Assembly (NCBI GenBank): GCA_035508495.1
Contig: DATJMX010000002.1
Coordinates: 1-64,000 of the forward strand
DNA: 64,000 bases
Direction: 5' to 3'
Origin: Candidatus Binataceae bacterium
GTDB lineage: Bacteria; Desulfobacterota; Binatia; Binatales; Binataceae
Shown here: positions 51,017-59,227 of the stretch, piece by piece
How the letters are laid out: each line of letters begins with the position of its first letter
Position numbering within the stretch: the stretch's first letter is position 1
Program-made: the position numbers and the translations under genes
The notes under the pieces: model-generated
Database searches by the model: none
What the model was told of the DNA's origin: nothing
Seen by the model: only the letters and a program-made list of their open reading frames with translations

Positions 51017-51856
51017 ATGGCGACGATTATCACGAGCGAATGCATCAACTGCGGAGCATGCGAGCCCGAGTGCCCCAACACCGCGATTTACGCGGGCGGA
51101 GTTCCCTGGGAGCTCAACGGCGCAACGAGCGTCGCGATCGCGCAGGAAATTTTCTACATCGTGCCGTCGAAGTGCACCGAGTGCGTCGGCTTTTACGATC
51201 ACGAAGCGTGCGCGGCAGTATGCCCGGTAGATTGCTGCGTGCCCGATCCGAACATTCCCGAAGCCGAGTCAGTATTGCTCGCCCGCGCGCGCGAGCTTCA
51301 TCCTGAGCAGGCGTTTCCCGACGACGCGCCGTCACGCTTTCGCAAAGACGGCGCTGCTGCGCCCGCTCCTGCCGCGGATGGTGCCGCTGCCGCAGCAGCT
51401 CCGGCGCCAGCTGCTGCCGCTCCCGCACCCAGACCGGCAGCCGCAGCACCCGCTGCCGTTCCCGCTACCGCACCCGCGCTCGCATTCAGCGAGGAGTTCA
51501 ATCCCAACGCCTGGGAAGTCCCGGTCATCTGCAAGGATTGCAACGAGGGATTCGTAATTCCGTTCCGGCATTTCGAGGCCGGCGTCGTATTCCACTGCCC
51601 GACCTGCTCGGGATCGTACGTGCCGAAGTCGACGATGCATCGCGCGGTCAAAGAGGCATTCGAAAGCTTCTACGGCCGCCGTCGCGCCGAGCGCGAGGCG
51701 ATGATCAAGCGTCATGCGCGCGAACGCGCCACGCTCGAAGCGCGTCACGAATCCGAAATGGAAGAATTCAAGATCCGGCTGGAAGAACTCGCGCAGTCGA
51801 TGAAGCCCGCGGGCAAGATGGTCAAGCCGCGCGGCCTGTCTGCAATGTTCACGTAA
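51017..51856 (+). CDS. Ferredoxin (two 4Fe-4S) fused to zinc ribbon and coiled coil
   Basis: 279 residues in four parts. Residues 1-80 are a YfhL-type ferredoxin with C9-x2-C12-x2-C15-x3-C19 and C53-x2-C56-x8-C65-x3-C69 plus C73/C74. Residues 112-156 are an Ala/Pro linker. Residues 170-200 are a zinc ribbon (C172-KD-C175 and C194-PT-C197). Residues 218-262 form a charged coiled coil (RRRAEREAMIKRHARERATLEARHESEMEE). YfhL ferredoxins are normally about 85 residues and stand alone. The ribbon and coil suggest docking to DNA, RNA or a protein partner. Divergent from the acyl-CoA dehydrogenase operon, to which it could donate or from which it could accept electrons. Confidence 0.82.
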   Translation: MATIITSECINCGACEPECPNTAIYAGGVPWELNGATSVAIAQEIFYIVPSKCTECVGFYDHEACAAVCPVDCCVPDPNIPEAESVLLARARELHPEQAFPDDAPSRFRKDGAAAPAPAADGAAAAAAPAPAAAAPAPRPAAAAPAAVPATAPALAFSEEFNPNAWEVPVICKDCNEGFVIPFRHFEAGVVFHCPTCSGSYVPKSTMHRAVKEAFESFYGRRRAEREAMIKRHARERATLEARHESEMEEFKIRLEELAQSMKPAGKMVKPRGLSAMFT

Positions 51857-51870
51857 AGAAACCCCGTCAC

Positions 51871-51928
51871 ACCACGAAGGCACTAAGACACAAAGTTTAT
51901 TTCTTAGTGCCTTCGTGTTCTTCGTGGT
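51871..51928. repeat. Palindromic repeat, ACCACGAAGGCAC family, copy 1
   Basis: CACGAAGGCACTAAGA (51873-51888) and TCTTAGTGCCTTCGTG (51902-51917) are exact inverted copies, flanked by an outer ACCACGAA/TTCGTGGT pair. It lies between the convergent ferredoxin and threonine deaminase genes and could end both transcripts. Related copies are at 54067 and 56959. Confidence 0.75.
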
Positions 51929-51941
51929 AAGTTCTGCTTCT

Positions 51942-53153
51942 TTACTGCTCGGATACTTTCACAGCATAACCACTCAGCGCGAGATACTCACGGATGGACT
52001 CGATATGCTCGGGGCCGCGCGTCTCGAGCTCCAGGATCACGCGCGCGCCGCCAATCGCAACGTCGCGCCGGGTGCGATCGTGATCGATCGCGCGAACGTT
52101 CGCACCCGTCTCGCTGATCGCGGCGAGCAGCTTGCCCAACTCGCCGGGACGATCGTGCAGATCGACCGAGAATCGAAATAAGCGTCCAACTTTCACCAGG
52201 CCGTGGCCGATGATTCGATCGAGCAAGTTGATATCGATATTGCCGCCGCTGATTACGACCGCGACCCGCCGCCCACGCAGCTCATCTTTGATTTTGATTG
52301 CGCCTGCCAGCGCAGCCGCCCCCGCGCCTTCGGTAAGGAGCTTCATCCGCTCGAGCATCAGGAGCACGGCTTCACCGATTTCGAAATCATCAACCGTGAT
52401 TGCGCGCTTGACGCGGCGCTTGATGACCTCGAAGGGATTCGCGCCGATTTTACCCGTCGCGAGGCCGTCGGCGATCGTGTCCACGGGCTGTTCGACCGAG
52501 GCCGGCGCACGAACGGCGAGGCTCGCGCTCAGTTGCGGCGAGCCTGCGGCTTCGACGCCGATCACTTCCGCGTCCGGGACTCTGGCTTCCAGAGCCGCCG
52601 CGATGCCCGCGATCAATCCGCCGCCGCCGACCGGGACGAGCATGACCTCGGGCTTGAACTCGTCGGCGATCTCGAGGCCGATCGTGCCCTGGCCCGCGAT
52701 CACGAGCGGATCGTCGTAAGCATCGACGAAGATCGCGCCGCTCTCTTCGCAGATCCGCCGCGCCGCAGTGCGCGCGGCCTGGTAGTCGATTCCTTCGAGC
52801 ACGACCTTCTGCCCATAGCTGCGGGTCGCATCGACCTTGGAGATCGAGGCCGTCGCCGGCATCACGATCGTCGCCTTGATACCGGCCAGCGACGCGGCGT
52901 AGGCGAGCGCCTGTCCATGATTTCCAGCCGAGGCCGCGATCACACCACGCGCCTTGTCTGCGGGCGTAAGCGCCGAGATAAAGTTGTAAGCGCCGCGAAT
53001 CTTGAACGATCCGGTCTTCTGCAGATTCTCCGCTTTGAGCCGAATATCAGCCGAGAGCATCGCAGCGAGCGTCGCGTTGGGCATCAGCGGCGTCGGCTTG
53101 ACGACGCCCGCCAGTCTCGCCCGCGCTCGCTCGATGTCATCGATGGTGATCAT
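51942..53153 (-). CDS. ilvA: Threonine ammonia-lyase
   Basis: 403 residues from ATG at 53153 (TTG three codons upstream possible). The PLP lysine is in KTGSFKIRGAYNF, the Gly-rich phosphate loop is PVGGGGLIAGIA and the Ser of the cofactor site is in VISGGNIDINLL. A C-terminal ACT-like domain (about 330-403, FRFSVDLHDRPGELGKLLAAISETGANVRAIDHDR) indicates feedback regulation, of the short single-ACT type. It deaminates threonine to 2-oxobutyrate for isoleucine synthesis, feeding the reductoisomerase at 35518. Confidence 0.92.
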   Translation of the reverse strand: MITIDDIERARARLAGVVKPTPLMPNATLAAMLSADIRLKAENLQKTGSFKIRGAYNFISALTPADKARGVIAASAGNHGQALAYAASLAGIKATIVMPATASISKVDATRSYGQKVVLEGIDYQAARTAARRICEESGAIFVDAYDDPLVIAGQGTIGLEIADEFKPEVMLVPVGGGGLIAGIAAALEARVPDAEVIGVEAAGSPQLSASLAVRAPASVEQPVDTIADGLATGKIGANPFEVIKRRVKRAITVDDFEIGEAVLLMLERMKLLTEGAGAAALAGAIKIKDELRGRRVAVVISGGNIDINLLDRIIGHGLVKVGRLFRFSVDLHDRPGELGKLLAAISETGANVRAIDHDRTRRDVAIGGARVILELETRGPEHIESIREYLALSGYAVKVSEQ

Positions 53154-53182
53154 CGCCGACAATCCCCACTCTTCCTTTTATC

Positions 53183-53310
53183 GCCTCTCCCCGACCAGCA
53201 GAGGGCTAGGCTGAGGGTATTCTGCTGCCCGCAACGTAAAAAGATCCAGGCGACCCTCACCCGGCGCCGCGATGCGGCGCCTACCTCTCCCTGGTCTGAT
53301 CAGAGAGAGG
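53183..53310. repeat. Composite palindromic repeat, CCTCTCC family, inverse copy
   Basis: Contains CGCCTCTCCCCGACCAGCAGAGGG at its left end (given as 53181-53204), the perfect hairpin GGCGCCGC-GAT-GCGGCGCC (53263-53281), and ACCTCTCCCTGGTCTGATCAG at 53283-53303. The reverse complement of 53255-53305 aligns with 12375-12420. It lies between threonine deaminase and the small unknown gene. Confidence 0.55.
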
Positions 53311-53329
53311 GATGATCTGGCTCCGCAAT

Positions 53330-53677
53330 TCAGTGATGGTGGTTCGCGGCGAACTGATGCTCCGAGGCCTCGCCGAGGCGGTCGCCGTCGAATTCGATAC
53401 GCCAGCATTTGCCGCTCTGGTAGTCGAGATCGAGCAGCAGGTTGCGGATCGCGCGCTGCTTCACGCTGCGAATCAGTTGCGCGATCGATGCCGCATCGTT
53501 CGACGCGAGCGATACGATCTCAGACGCCTTCGAGCCGCTGCTCGCAAGAAACTCACGCGCCTTATCCTCGCTCGAGAACGCCAGCACGCTCATCCAGGAT
53601 GCAGTCTTTTCCTGGAACGCGACCAGCGCGCCGTCCTCGTCGAGCAGGAAGTGAAGCTCTTTGCCCAGAGCGCTCAA
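53330..53677 (-). CDS. Small uncharacterised protein
   Basis: 115 residues (MSALGKELHFLLDEDGALVAFQEKT...), mixed alpha/beta with no signal peptide or motif I recognise; ends in a His-rich tail (SEHQFAANHHH). It overlaps the previous gene by four bases (53674-53677), so it is very likely real and coupled to it. A DNA-processing or stress role is not supported by anything visible. Confidence 0.6.
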   Translation of the reverse strand: MSALGKELHFLLDEDGALVAFQEKTASWMSVLAFSSEDKAREFLASSGSKASEIVSLASNDAASIAQLIRSVKQRAIRNLLLDLDYQSGKCWRIEFDGDRLGEASEHQFAANHHH

Positions 53678-54015
53678 GCGTTTTCGACCTTGAGCTTGCC
53701 GCTGCGAATCGCGGCGGCGCGTTCACGGACGAGCGCAGGATAGGTGTAGTAGTGATCGCCCGACAGCCGCAGGAACGATTCGATATCAACGTCTTCGAGT
53801 TCCAGCTCGCCGATCGCAGTCTCGGCCGCGGCGCGCGACGGCGCGGCTACGATCGCATCGTAGAGCTCACGGCCCTGCTCTGAGATGAAGTCGTGGCGCG
53901 GCGGCACCGCCGACTTGTCGAGCTTGCCTGAATGAAAATTGTCGAGGATGTAGCGCAGCGCCTTGAGTTCATGGCGCAGCACATCGATTTGTTTAAGGCT
54001 TTCGCGTGAAGACAT
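53674..54015 (-). CDS. Small uncharacterised protein, loosely DnaB-N-terminal-like
   Basis: 113 residues, mostly helical. The segment GRELYDAIVAAPSRAAAETAIGELELEDVDIESFLRLSGDHYYTYPALVRERAAAIRSGKL resembles small helical bundles such as the DnaB N-terminal domain, but the similarity is weak. Coupled by overlap to the next small gene. No membrane segment. Confidence 0.6.
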   Translation of the reverse strand: MSSRESLKQIDVLRHELKALRYILDNFHSGKLDKSAVPPRHDFISEQGRELYDAIVAAPSRAAAETAIGELELEDVDIESFLRLSGDHYYTYPALVRERAAAIRSGKLKVENA

Positions 54016-54066
54016 AGCGAGACGAGCTTATCGTCTCGCGTTCAATGGATTCAAATTCAAAGAGTT

Positions 54067-54131
54067 CACCACCAAGGCACAAAGACACAAAGTAAGATTC
54101 GTTCCTTGGTGACTTCGTGCCTTTGCGGTTA
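54067..54131. repeat. Palindromic repeat, ACCAC(C/G)AAGGCAC family, copy 2
   Basis: ACCACCAAGGCACAAAGACACAAAG is followed after a short loop by TTCCTTGGTGACTTCGTGCCTTTGCGGT, its imperfect inverse. It is the spacer between the MerR-TPR gene and the two small unknown genes, and looks like copy 1 with mutations. Confidence 0.65.
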
Positions 54132-54142
54132 ATTCTGCTTTC

Positions 54143-54976
54143 TCAGTCGCCCTTGATCAGACGATGGATCGCGCCGAGATGCTTTTGCGCTTCGCGCTTG
54201 CGGCCGCTCAGGTCGTAGAGCTCGGCGGCGTTGCGATGGGCCTCGACGTTGCACGGATCGCATTCGAGGCAGCGCAGGAAGCTCAGCAGGGCGTGCTGAT
54301 TCTCTTCGCGCTTGCGATAGAGCACGCCGAGCTTCAGATGAATGTCGGCGTTGGAGGGCATGATGGCGGCCGCGCCGAGCAGATGCCGCAGGGCGCCGCC
54401 GAGATCGTTCTCGCGTTCGAGCAGCGTGGCAAGGCGCATGTGCGCCTCGAAGTTGCCGGGCTCGCGACCAACGAGCTCGCTGTAGATACTGAGCGCCTTC
54501 AGCGGATCTTCCTCGGCGACGCGGCGCGCTTCCTCGAAACGCTCGCGCACGCGCGCGGCGCCGAATCGTTCTTCGACCTTGCCGGTCTGACGCACGCGGC
54601 GAAAATCCAGAATCAGTTGTCCGCTGTCAGCCTCGATCATCACGCCGCCGTCGCTCACGACGATCCGCCCTTCGTCGTTGACGAGCTTGAGCGAATGCAG
54701 CGGGCGGCCCGGATCGACGAGCGCGCGCACGCGGTCGAAGGTGCGCTGGATGGTTTCGAGATAATGACGTTCCTGGAGCAGCTCCTTGGCCAGGCGCATC
54801 AGGAGCAGATCGTTGAAGGCGAAGCGGTAGTTACGGCCGCGCGGCGCGGCTGGTTGTACGAGATTGCGTTTTACCCAGTAACGAATTCGCTCGGGCGACA
54901 CCGCGAGGATTCTCGCGGCTGCGCGCGTGGAAAATGTTTCGGTCCTACCGCCCGCCCCTGCCGTCATCAGCTTCAA
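54143..54976 (-). CDS. MerR-type DNA-binding domain fused to TPR repeats
   Basis: 277 residues. Residues 14-75 form a MerR-like winged helix (FSTRAAARILAVSPERIRYWVKRNLVQPAAPRGRNYRFAFNDLLLMRLAKELL), with a linker strand region at 90-130 instead of the usual coiled coil, then tetratricopeptide repeats at about 150-275 (ALSIYSELVGREPGNFEAHMRLATLLERENDLGGALRHLLGAAAIMPSNADIHLKLGVLYRKR). TPRs bind protein partners, so the regulator may respond to a protein and not a small ligand. A 12-base palindrome lies in its upstream region. No close functional homologue is recognised. Confidence 0.82.
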   Translation of the reverse strand: MKLMTAGAGGRTETFSTRAAARILAVSPERIRYWVKRNLVQPAAPRGRNYRFAFNDLLLMRLAKELLQERHYLETIQRTFDRVRALVDPGRPLHSLKLVNDEGRIVVSDGGVMIEADSGQLILDFRRVRQTGKVEERFGAARVRERFEEARRVAEEDPLKALSIYSELVGREPGNFEAHMRLATLLERENDLGGALRHLLGAAAIMPSNADIHLKLGVLYRKREENQHALLSFLRCLECDPCNVEAHRNAAELYDLSGRKREAQKHLGAIHRLIKGD

Positions 54977-55032
54977 CCAACGCGAGTATAGGGACTCACT
55001 GTCATGCTCTCAACGCGCATTGATCGGTTTCT

Positions 55033-55044
55033 CAACAATTGTTG
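55033..55044. promoter_or_regulatory. Twelve-base palindrome upstream of the MerR-TPR gene
   Basis: CAACAATTGTTG is a perfect palindrome 57 bases before the MerR-TPR start, in the short gap after ribH. It may be an autoregulatory operator; this is inferred from symmetry and location only. Confidence 0.3.
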
Positions 55045-55055
55045 ATGATGAGAAG

Positions 55056-55469
55056 TTAGCGGCGAATTTCTTCGAGTGCGCGCGCGACCTTGACGACAGC
55101 TTCGACGCCATTGCGCGCGTTGGGGATGCGCGCTTCGGCCTGCTCGTCGGTCATCCCGGGTCCGGTGATCGCAAGCCCGACGGGCTTTTCGAATTCGACC
55201 GAGAGATCGAGCGCGGTCTTCGCGATCGCGTGCGAGATGAGTTCGTCGTGATTCGTCTCGCCCTTGATTACCGCGCCGATCATCACGACACCCGCGATGT
55301 CAGCGCGCTTGAGCAATGCTTTCACGACCGGCGCCATGTCATAGACGCCGGGCACGTGAATGGTGCGGCTGACCTCGACGCCGAGGCTTTGCGCATGCTC
55401 GCGGGCGCAGGCTTCCATCGGATAAGTAACTTCGGAATTAAAGTCGGCGACGACGATTGCGATCTTCAT
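55056..55469 (-). CDS. ribH: 6,7-dimethyl-8-ribityllumazine synthase, archaeal-type
   Basis: 137 residues. It condenses 5-amino-6-ribitylaminouracil with dihydroxybutanone phosphate, the penultimate riboflavin step. Strings [53 protein letters not shown] and [16 protein letters not shown] are closer to the methanogen enzyme (GISGPGMTRLQAQERV as I remember it) than to the usual bacterial RibH with FEIP and GVLTTDTxEQA. It overlaps hisF by four bases and is third in hisH-hisF-ribH; no other rib gene is nearby. Confidence 0.85.
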   Translation of the reverse strand: MKIAIVVADFNSEVTYPMEACAREHAQSLGVEVSRTIHVPGVYDMAPVVKALLKRADIAGVVMIGAVIKGETNHDELISHAIAKTALDLSVEFEKPVGLAITGPGMTDEQAEARIPNARNGVEAVVKVARALEEIRR

Positions 55470-56266
55470 CTGAGACCGAGATCTATATTGACTGCGTCGC
55501 GAATCTCAATCCCATTGTTCTTCAAATATGACTTGAGGCCGGGAATCGGATGCTCGCCGTAGTGGACGATCGACGCGACGATCGCCGCATCGGCCAGCCC
55601 CGCCGTGAACGCGTCGCGCAGATGCGCCGGTTCGCCCGCGCCGCCTGACGCAATCACGGGAATCGAGACCGACTCGCTGATGCGCCGCGTGATTTCGAGA
55701 TCGTAGCCGGCCTTGGTGCCGTCGCGATCGATCGAGTTGATGCACAGCTCGCCGGCGCCCAGCCGCTCGCCTTCGAGCGACCATTCGAGCGCGTCGCGGC
55801 CGGTGGCGGTGCGGCCGCCGTCGATAATCACTTCGTAGCCTGACGCGATGCCGGGACGAATTCCCGTCTTCTTCACCTGCATCGAGAGCACGACGCACTG
55901 ACTGCCGAAAGCACGCGCGCCTTCGCTGATGAGCTTCGGATTGCGCACCGCGCCCGAATCGATCGAAACCTTCTCCGCGCCCGCCAGCAGGACGGCGCGC
56001 ATGTCCTCGAGCGTGCGCAATCCGCCGCCGACGCTGAACGGGATGAAGATCTCGCGCGCGACATTGCGAACGACGTCGAGCATGATCCCGCGGCGCTCGT
56101 TCGACGCCGTGATGTCGTAGAAAACGATCTCGTCGGCGCCTTCTTCGTAGTAGTAGCGCGCCATCGCGACCGGATCGCCGACATCGACGTTCGCGAGAAA
56201 CTGGATCCCCTTGGTGACCTTGCCGTCGCGGACGTCGAGGCAGGGAATGATTCGTTTCGCGAGCAT
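55466..56266 (-). CDS. hisF: Imidazole glycerol phosphate synthase, cyclase subunit
   Basis: 266 residues, (beta/alpha)8 barrel. Catalytic Asp residues in [18 protein letters not shown] (Asp11) and [14 protein letters not shown] (Asp130-type), phosphate-binding GGGLRTLED and [14 protein letters not shown]. HisF uses ammonia from HisH to form imidazole glycerol phosphate and AICAR in histidine synthesis. It starts five bases after hisH. Confidence 0.95.
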   Translation of the reverse strand: MLAKRIIPCLDVRDGKVTKGIQFLANVDVGDPVAMARYYYEEGADEIVFYDITASNERRGIMLDVVRNVAREIFIPFSVGGGLRTLEDMRAVLLAGAEKVSIDSGAVRNPKLISEGARAFGSQCVVLSMQVKKTGIRPGIASGYEVIIDGGRTATGRDALEWSLEGERLGAGELCINSIDRDGTKAGYDLEITRRISESVSIPVIASGGAGEPAHLRDAFTAGLADAAIVASIVHYGEHPIPGLKSYLKNNGIEIRDAVNIDLGLR

Positions 56267-56270
56267 CGGC

Positions 56271-56897
56271 TTAGAAGTTCAGCCGGCAAAAATTGTCGAG
56301 CAACTTGAGCCCGGCGGTCCCGCTCTTTTCGAGATGGAACTGCGTTGCGATCACGTTGTCGCGCGCGATCGCCGCCGTGAAAGGCACACCATACTCGCAT
56401 GCACCGATCGCGACGCCGGAATCGTCGGGAATCGGATAATACGAATTGACGAAATAGAAGTGAGTATCGTCGGGAACGCCCGCAAACACCGGATGCGGCT
56501 TGGTCTGGCGCACCCGGTTCCATCCGATTTGCGGCACCTTGAGCGGACGCCCGTCGATCGAGCGCGGATAACGCGTCACCCGGCCAGGCACGATCCCGAG
56601 GCACCGCGCATCATCCTCTTCGCTATGACTCAGCAGCACCTGGATTCCGATACAGATGCCGAGGAAGGGCCGGCCCTTGGCAACGATGTCGTTGCGGATA
56701 ACGTCAGCAAGTCCGAGCGCGTTGAGATTGTCCATCGTCGCGCCGGCAGCGCCGACGCCCGGAAGTATCACGCGCTCGGCGGCGACGATTCGCTCGGCGC
56801 GATCGGTGATCTCAGACTCGTGGCCGAGATACTCGAGCGCGCGCTTGACGCTGGTCAGGTTGCCAGCCTTGTAATCAACGATTGCGATCATCGGCAA
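56271..56897 (-). CDS. hisH: Imidazole glycerol phosphate synthase, glutaminase subunit
   Basis: 208 residues, class I glutamine amidotransferase. Catalytic Cys in [15 protein letters not shown], His and Glu in [19 protein letters not shown], oxyanion PGVGAAGA. It releases ammonia for HisF. First gene of the hisH-hisF-ribH operon; hisA and the other his genes are elsewhere. Confidence 0.95.
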   Translation of the reverse strand: MPMIAIVDYKAGNLTSVKRALEYLGHESEITDRAERIVAAERVILPGVGAAGATMDNLNALGLADVIRNDIVAKGRPFLGICIGIQVLLSHSEEDDARCLGIVPGRVTRYPRSIDGRPLKVPQIGWNRVRQTKPHPVFAGVPDDTHFYFVNSYYPIPDDSGVAIGACEYGVPFTAAIARDNVIATQFHLEKSGTAGLKLLDNFCRLNF

Positions 56898-56958
56898 ATC
56901 CCGGACTTGAAATCATACCGGGTGCACAATCGCCACAGAAGGGCGGGCAGAAAGTCAT

Positions 56959-57002
56959 TCACCACAAAGGCACAAAGGGTATTCCTTCGTACCTTCGTGG
57001 TT
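56959..57002. repeat. Palindromic repeat, ACCACAAAGGCAC family, copy 3
   Basis: ACCACAAAGGCACAAAGG and CCTTCGTACCTTCGTGGT are imperfect inverse copies with a short loop between them. Shortest of the three members. It lies between the stop of the second permease and the hisH start. Confidence 0.65.
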
Positions 57003-57018
57003 ATTTGATGTCTGTGTC

Positions 57019-59055
57019 TTAGACTTCGGCGCGGATGTCCTTGGTGTCGGACAGGACGCGGACGTTGATGCTGCGTTCGGTGTCCGAGAGCGACCCCCAA
57101 TGCATCGCGAAGTTTTCGAGCTGCACGTCGGGATTGAAGCGCTCCGACACGCCCATCACGACTTCGCTGACGCCGAGCAGATACGCCATCCGCGCGATCG
57201 CATAGACCTGGTCGTTCGAGACCGCGACCAGCGGAGTGACGGCGCGGCCGTGATCCTCGCAGACCTTCACGACCTTGCTGAACAGCTTGCTCTCGGCTTC
57301 CGAGAAAATTTGCGCACCGTCGCTTGAGGCGAGGCCTCTTTCGGCGCGCACCGTGATCGCAATCAGCTCGGCATTGTCGGGCTCTGACAGGTATCGATGC
57401 AGATGCGCGAGGTTGTTGGGATCGCGAATCGCGACCAGCTTCTTTACCGATGCGGATAGGCCCAGCTTCAGCGGGTCGATCTGCTCTTCCTCGACGAGCT
57501 CGAGATTAAATTTTTCGGGTTCCTCGCCATACTCGTGCGCCGCCTGGCCGTTGATCTTCTCCGATGCGACGAAGACCACGAACAGCGCCGCGGTGAATCC
57601 GATCCCCGAGATCGTCGCCACTTGCTTGGTGAAGAGGTTGACCAGCGCCGTCGCGAACAGGACCGCGAACGTGAGTGCGAGTCCCAGCGGGAAGTCCTGG
57701 CCGCCGGGGCGGAAGAACTTCAGGTTGAGCGGCATCCGCCACAGTCGATGATACTTGTCCTTGTAGCGAAGGATCAGCACCGAGAGCGTCTTGAAGACGA
57801 AACTCCAGACGACGCCGAACGCGTAGGCCTCGCCGAGCACGAACATGTCGCCGCGCGAGAGGATGATCGTGGCGATTTGCAGAATCGCGACCATGTTAAC
57901 GATGCGATAGTTGGTGCCGTAGCGCTTATGCGGATGACGGAACCAGTCGAGCAGCACGCCGTCCTCGGCAACGCGGGTGAGCACTCCGGTCGAGCCGACG
58001 ATCGCGGTGTTAACCGCACCGGCGAGAATCAGGAAGCCGACGAACACCACGAAGGTGCGCAGCGCGATTCGTGCCCACAGCGGACCAACCACGAACATCG
58101 CGAGACCGCCAATCAGATCGTCGCCGTAGTTCGACATGCGAACGCTGTCGGGAATGATCATCACGGCGAAGAACGACACGAGCGAGGTGAGCAGCAGGCT
58201 GTAGATGAAGATGACAAGCCCGGTGCGCAGCAGGTTCTTGAGCTTGGGCGCCTCGATCTCGCGATTGATTTGCGCGAGCGATTCTTCACCCGACATCGCG
58301 AGGATCGAATGGCCGAACGCGATCAGAATTCCAAACGCGCCGATCGTGCGCGCCGCCGGGATGTTCTTGAGCCAGCCAAGCGAGCTGTCGGGCAGCGTTT
58401 CGGTGAGCGGCGGCAGATGCGCGCCGCGCATCGCGAGCGTCAGGCCGCACCATACGATCATCATCACGGCCATCACGGTCGTGATCTGCATGATGCGCAT
58501 CGCCTTGTGGCTCGATTCCTCGATGCCGAGGATGTTCTGCCACCAGAAGTAAACCGTCGCGCCGATTGCGAAGATCGCGGCGGTGAAATCGGAGGGCATC
58601 ACGAAACCGACGTGCGCGAGCTTGAGCAGCTCGTTGATGAGACCGACGAGATATTGTCCTGCTGACACGCCGCTAATCGGACCTGTCAGGATGTAGTCGA
58701 ACATCAGGGCCGAGACGGAGATCTTCGCGAGCGTGCTGCCCATGGCCTCTTTCACGACGCGATAGACGCCGCCGCGGGTGAACATCGAGCACGACTCGAC
58801 GTAAACGGCACGCACCGCATACGAGAAGAGCATCACGGCCAGGATGAAGTAGGGCGCCGACTTGCCGCATGCCTGCTCGACGATACCGCCGATGTAGTAG
58901 GCCGTGGACGCCAGGTCGCAGAGCACGACCGCCGATGCGCGCCAGAACGAAATGAAGGCGAGCATCCCGGTCGTAACAACAATTGTCTTAGTAGGTCTAC
59001 CGAAAGTCGCCGGCGCATGGTGCTCGGCGCTACCAGGACGAAGCGAAGCCGCCAA
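57019..59055 (-). CDS. APC-superfamily amino-acid permease with C-terminal cytoplasmic domain
   Basis: 678 residues from TTG at 59055, with GGAGG nine bases upstream. About 12 membrane helices fill residues 25-510, with APC strings MFTRGGVYRVVKEAMGSTLAKISVSALMFDYILTGPISGVSAGQY and FGHSILAMSGEESLAQINREIEAPK. Residues about 530-678 form a soluble domain (LSASVKKLVAIRDPNNLAHLHRYL, VSNDQVYAIARMAYLLGVSEVVMGVSERFNP) resembling a universal-stress-protein fold, as in some bacterial APC transporters. Divergent from the histidine kinase gene, so the two-component pair may control it. Confidence 0.88.
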   Translation of the reverse strand: MAASLRPGSAEHHAPATFGRPTKTIVVTTGMLAFISFWRASAVVLCDLASTAYYIGGIVEQACGKSAPYFILAVMLFSYAVRAVYVESCSMFTRGGVYRVVKEAMGSTLAKISVSALMFDYILTGPISGVSAGQYLVGLINELLKLAHVGFVMPSDFTAAIFAIGATVYFWWQNILGIEESSHKAMRIMQITTVMAVMMIVWCGLTLAMRGAHLPPLTETLPDSSLGWLKNIPAARTIGAFGILIAFGHSILAMSGEESLAQINREIEAPKLKNLLRTGLVIFIYSLLLTSLVSFFAVMIIPDSVRMSNYGDDLIGGLAMFVVGPLWARIALRTFVVFVGFLILAGAVNTAIVGSTGVLTRVAEDGVLLDWFRHPHKRYGTNYRIVNMVAILQIATIILSRGDMFVLGEAYAFGVVWSFVFKTLSVLILRYKDKYHRLWRMPLNLKFFRPGGQDFPLGLALTFAVLFATALVNLFTKQVATISGIGFTAALFVVFVASEKINGQAAHEYGEEPEKFNLELVEEEQIDPLKLGLSASVKKLVAIRDPNNLAHLHRYLSEPDNAELIAITVRAERGLASSDGAQIFSEAESKLFSKVVKVCEDHGRAVTPLVAVSNDQVYAIARMAYLLGVSEVVMGVSERFNPDVQLENFAMHWGSLSDTERSINVRVLSDTKDIRAEV

Positions 59056-59227
59056 AATGTCAATCCTCCCAAGCTCGGGGCGGCTCGGCCGCTCCCAGAC
59101 GAGGGTTATTCAATGCAATGTGCAGACCGCGCGGATAGATGCTGGATTTGCAGGGAGGATTTCCCTCGACAGTTGCAAACGGCACGGCACATCACGGCTT
59201 TAAGCTTGCAATCTGCAATCATGCCGA

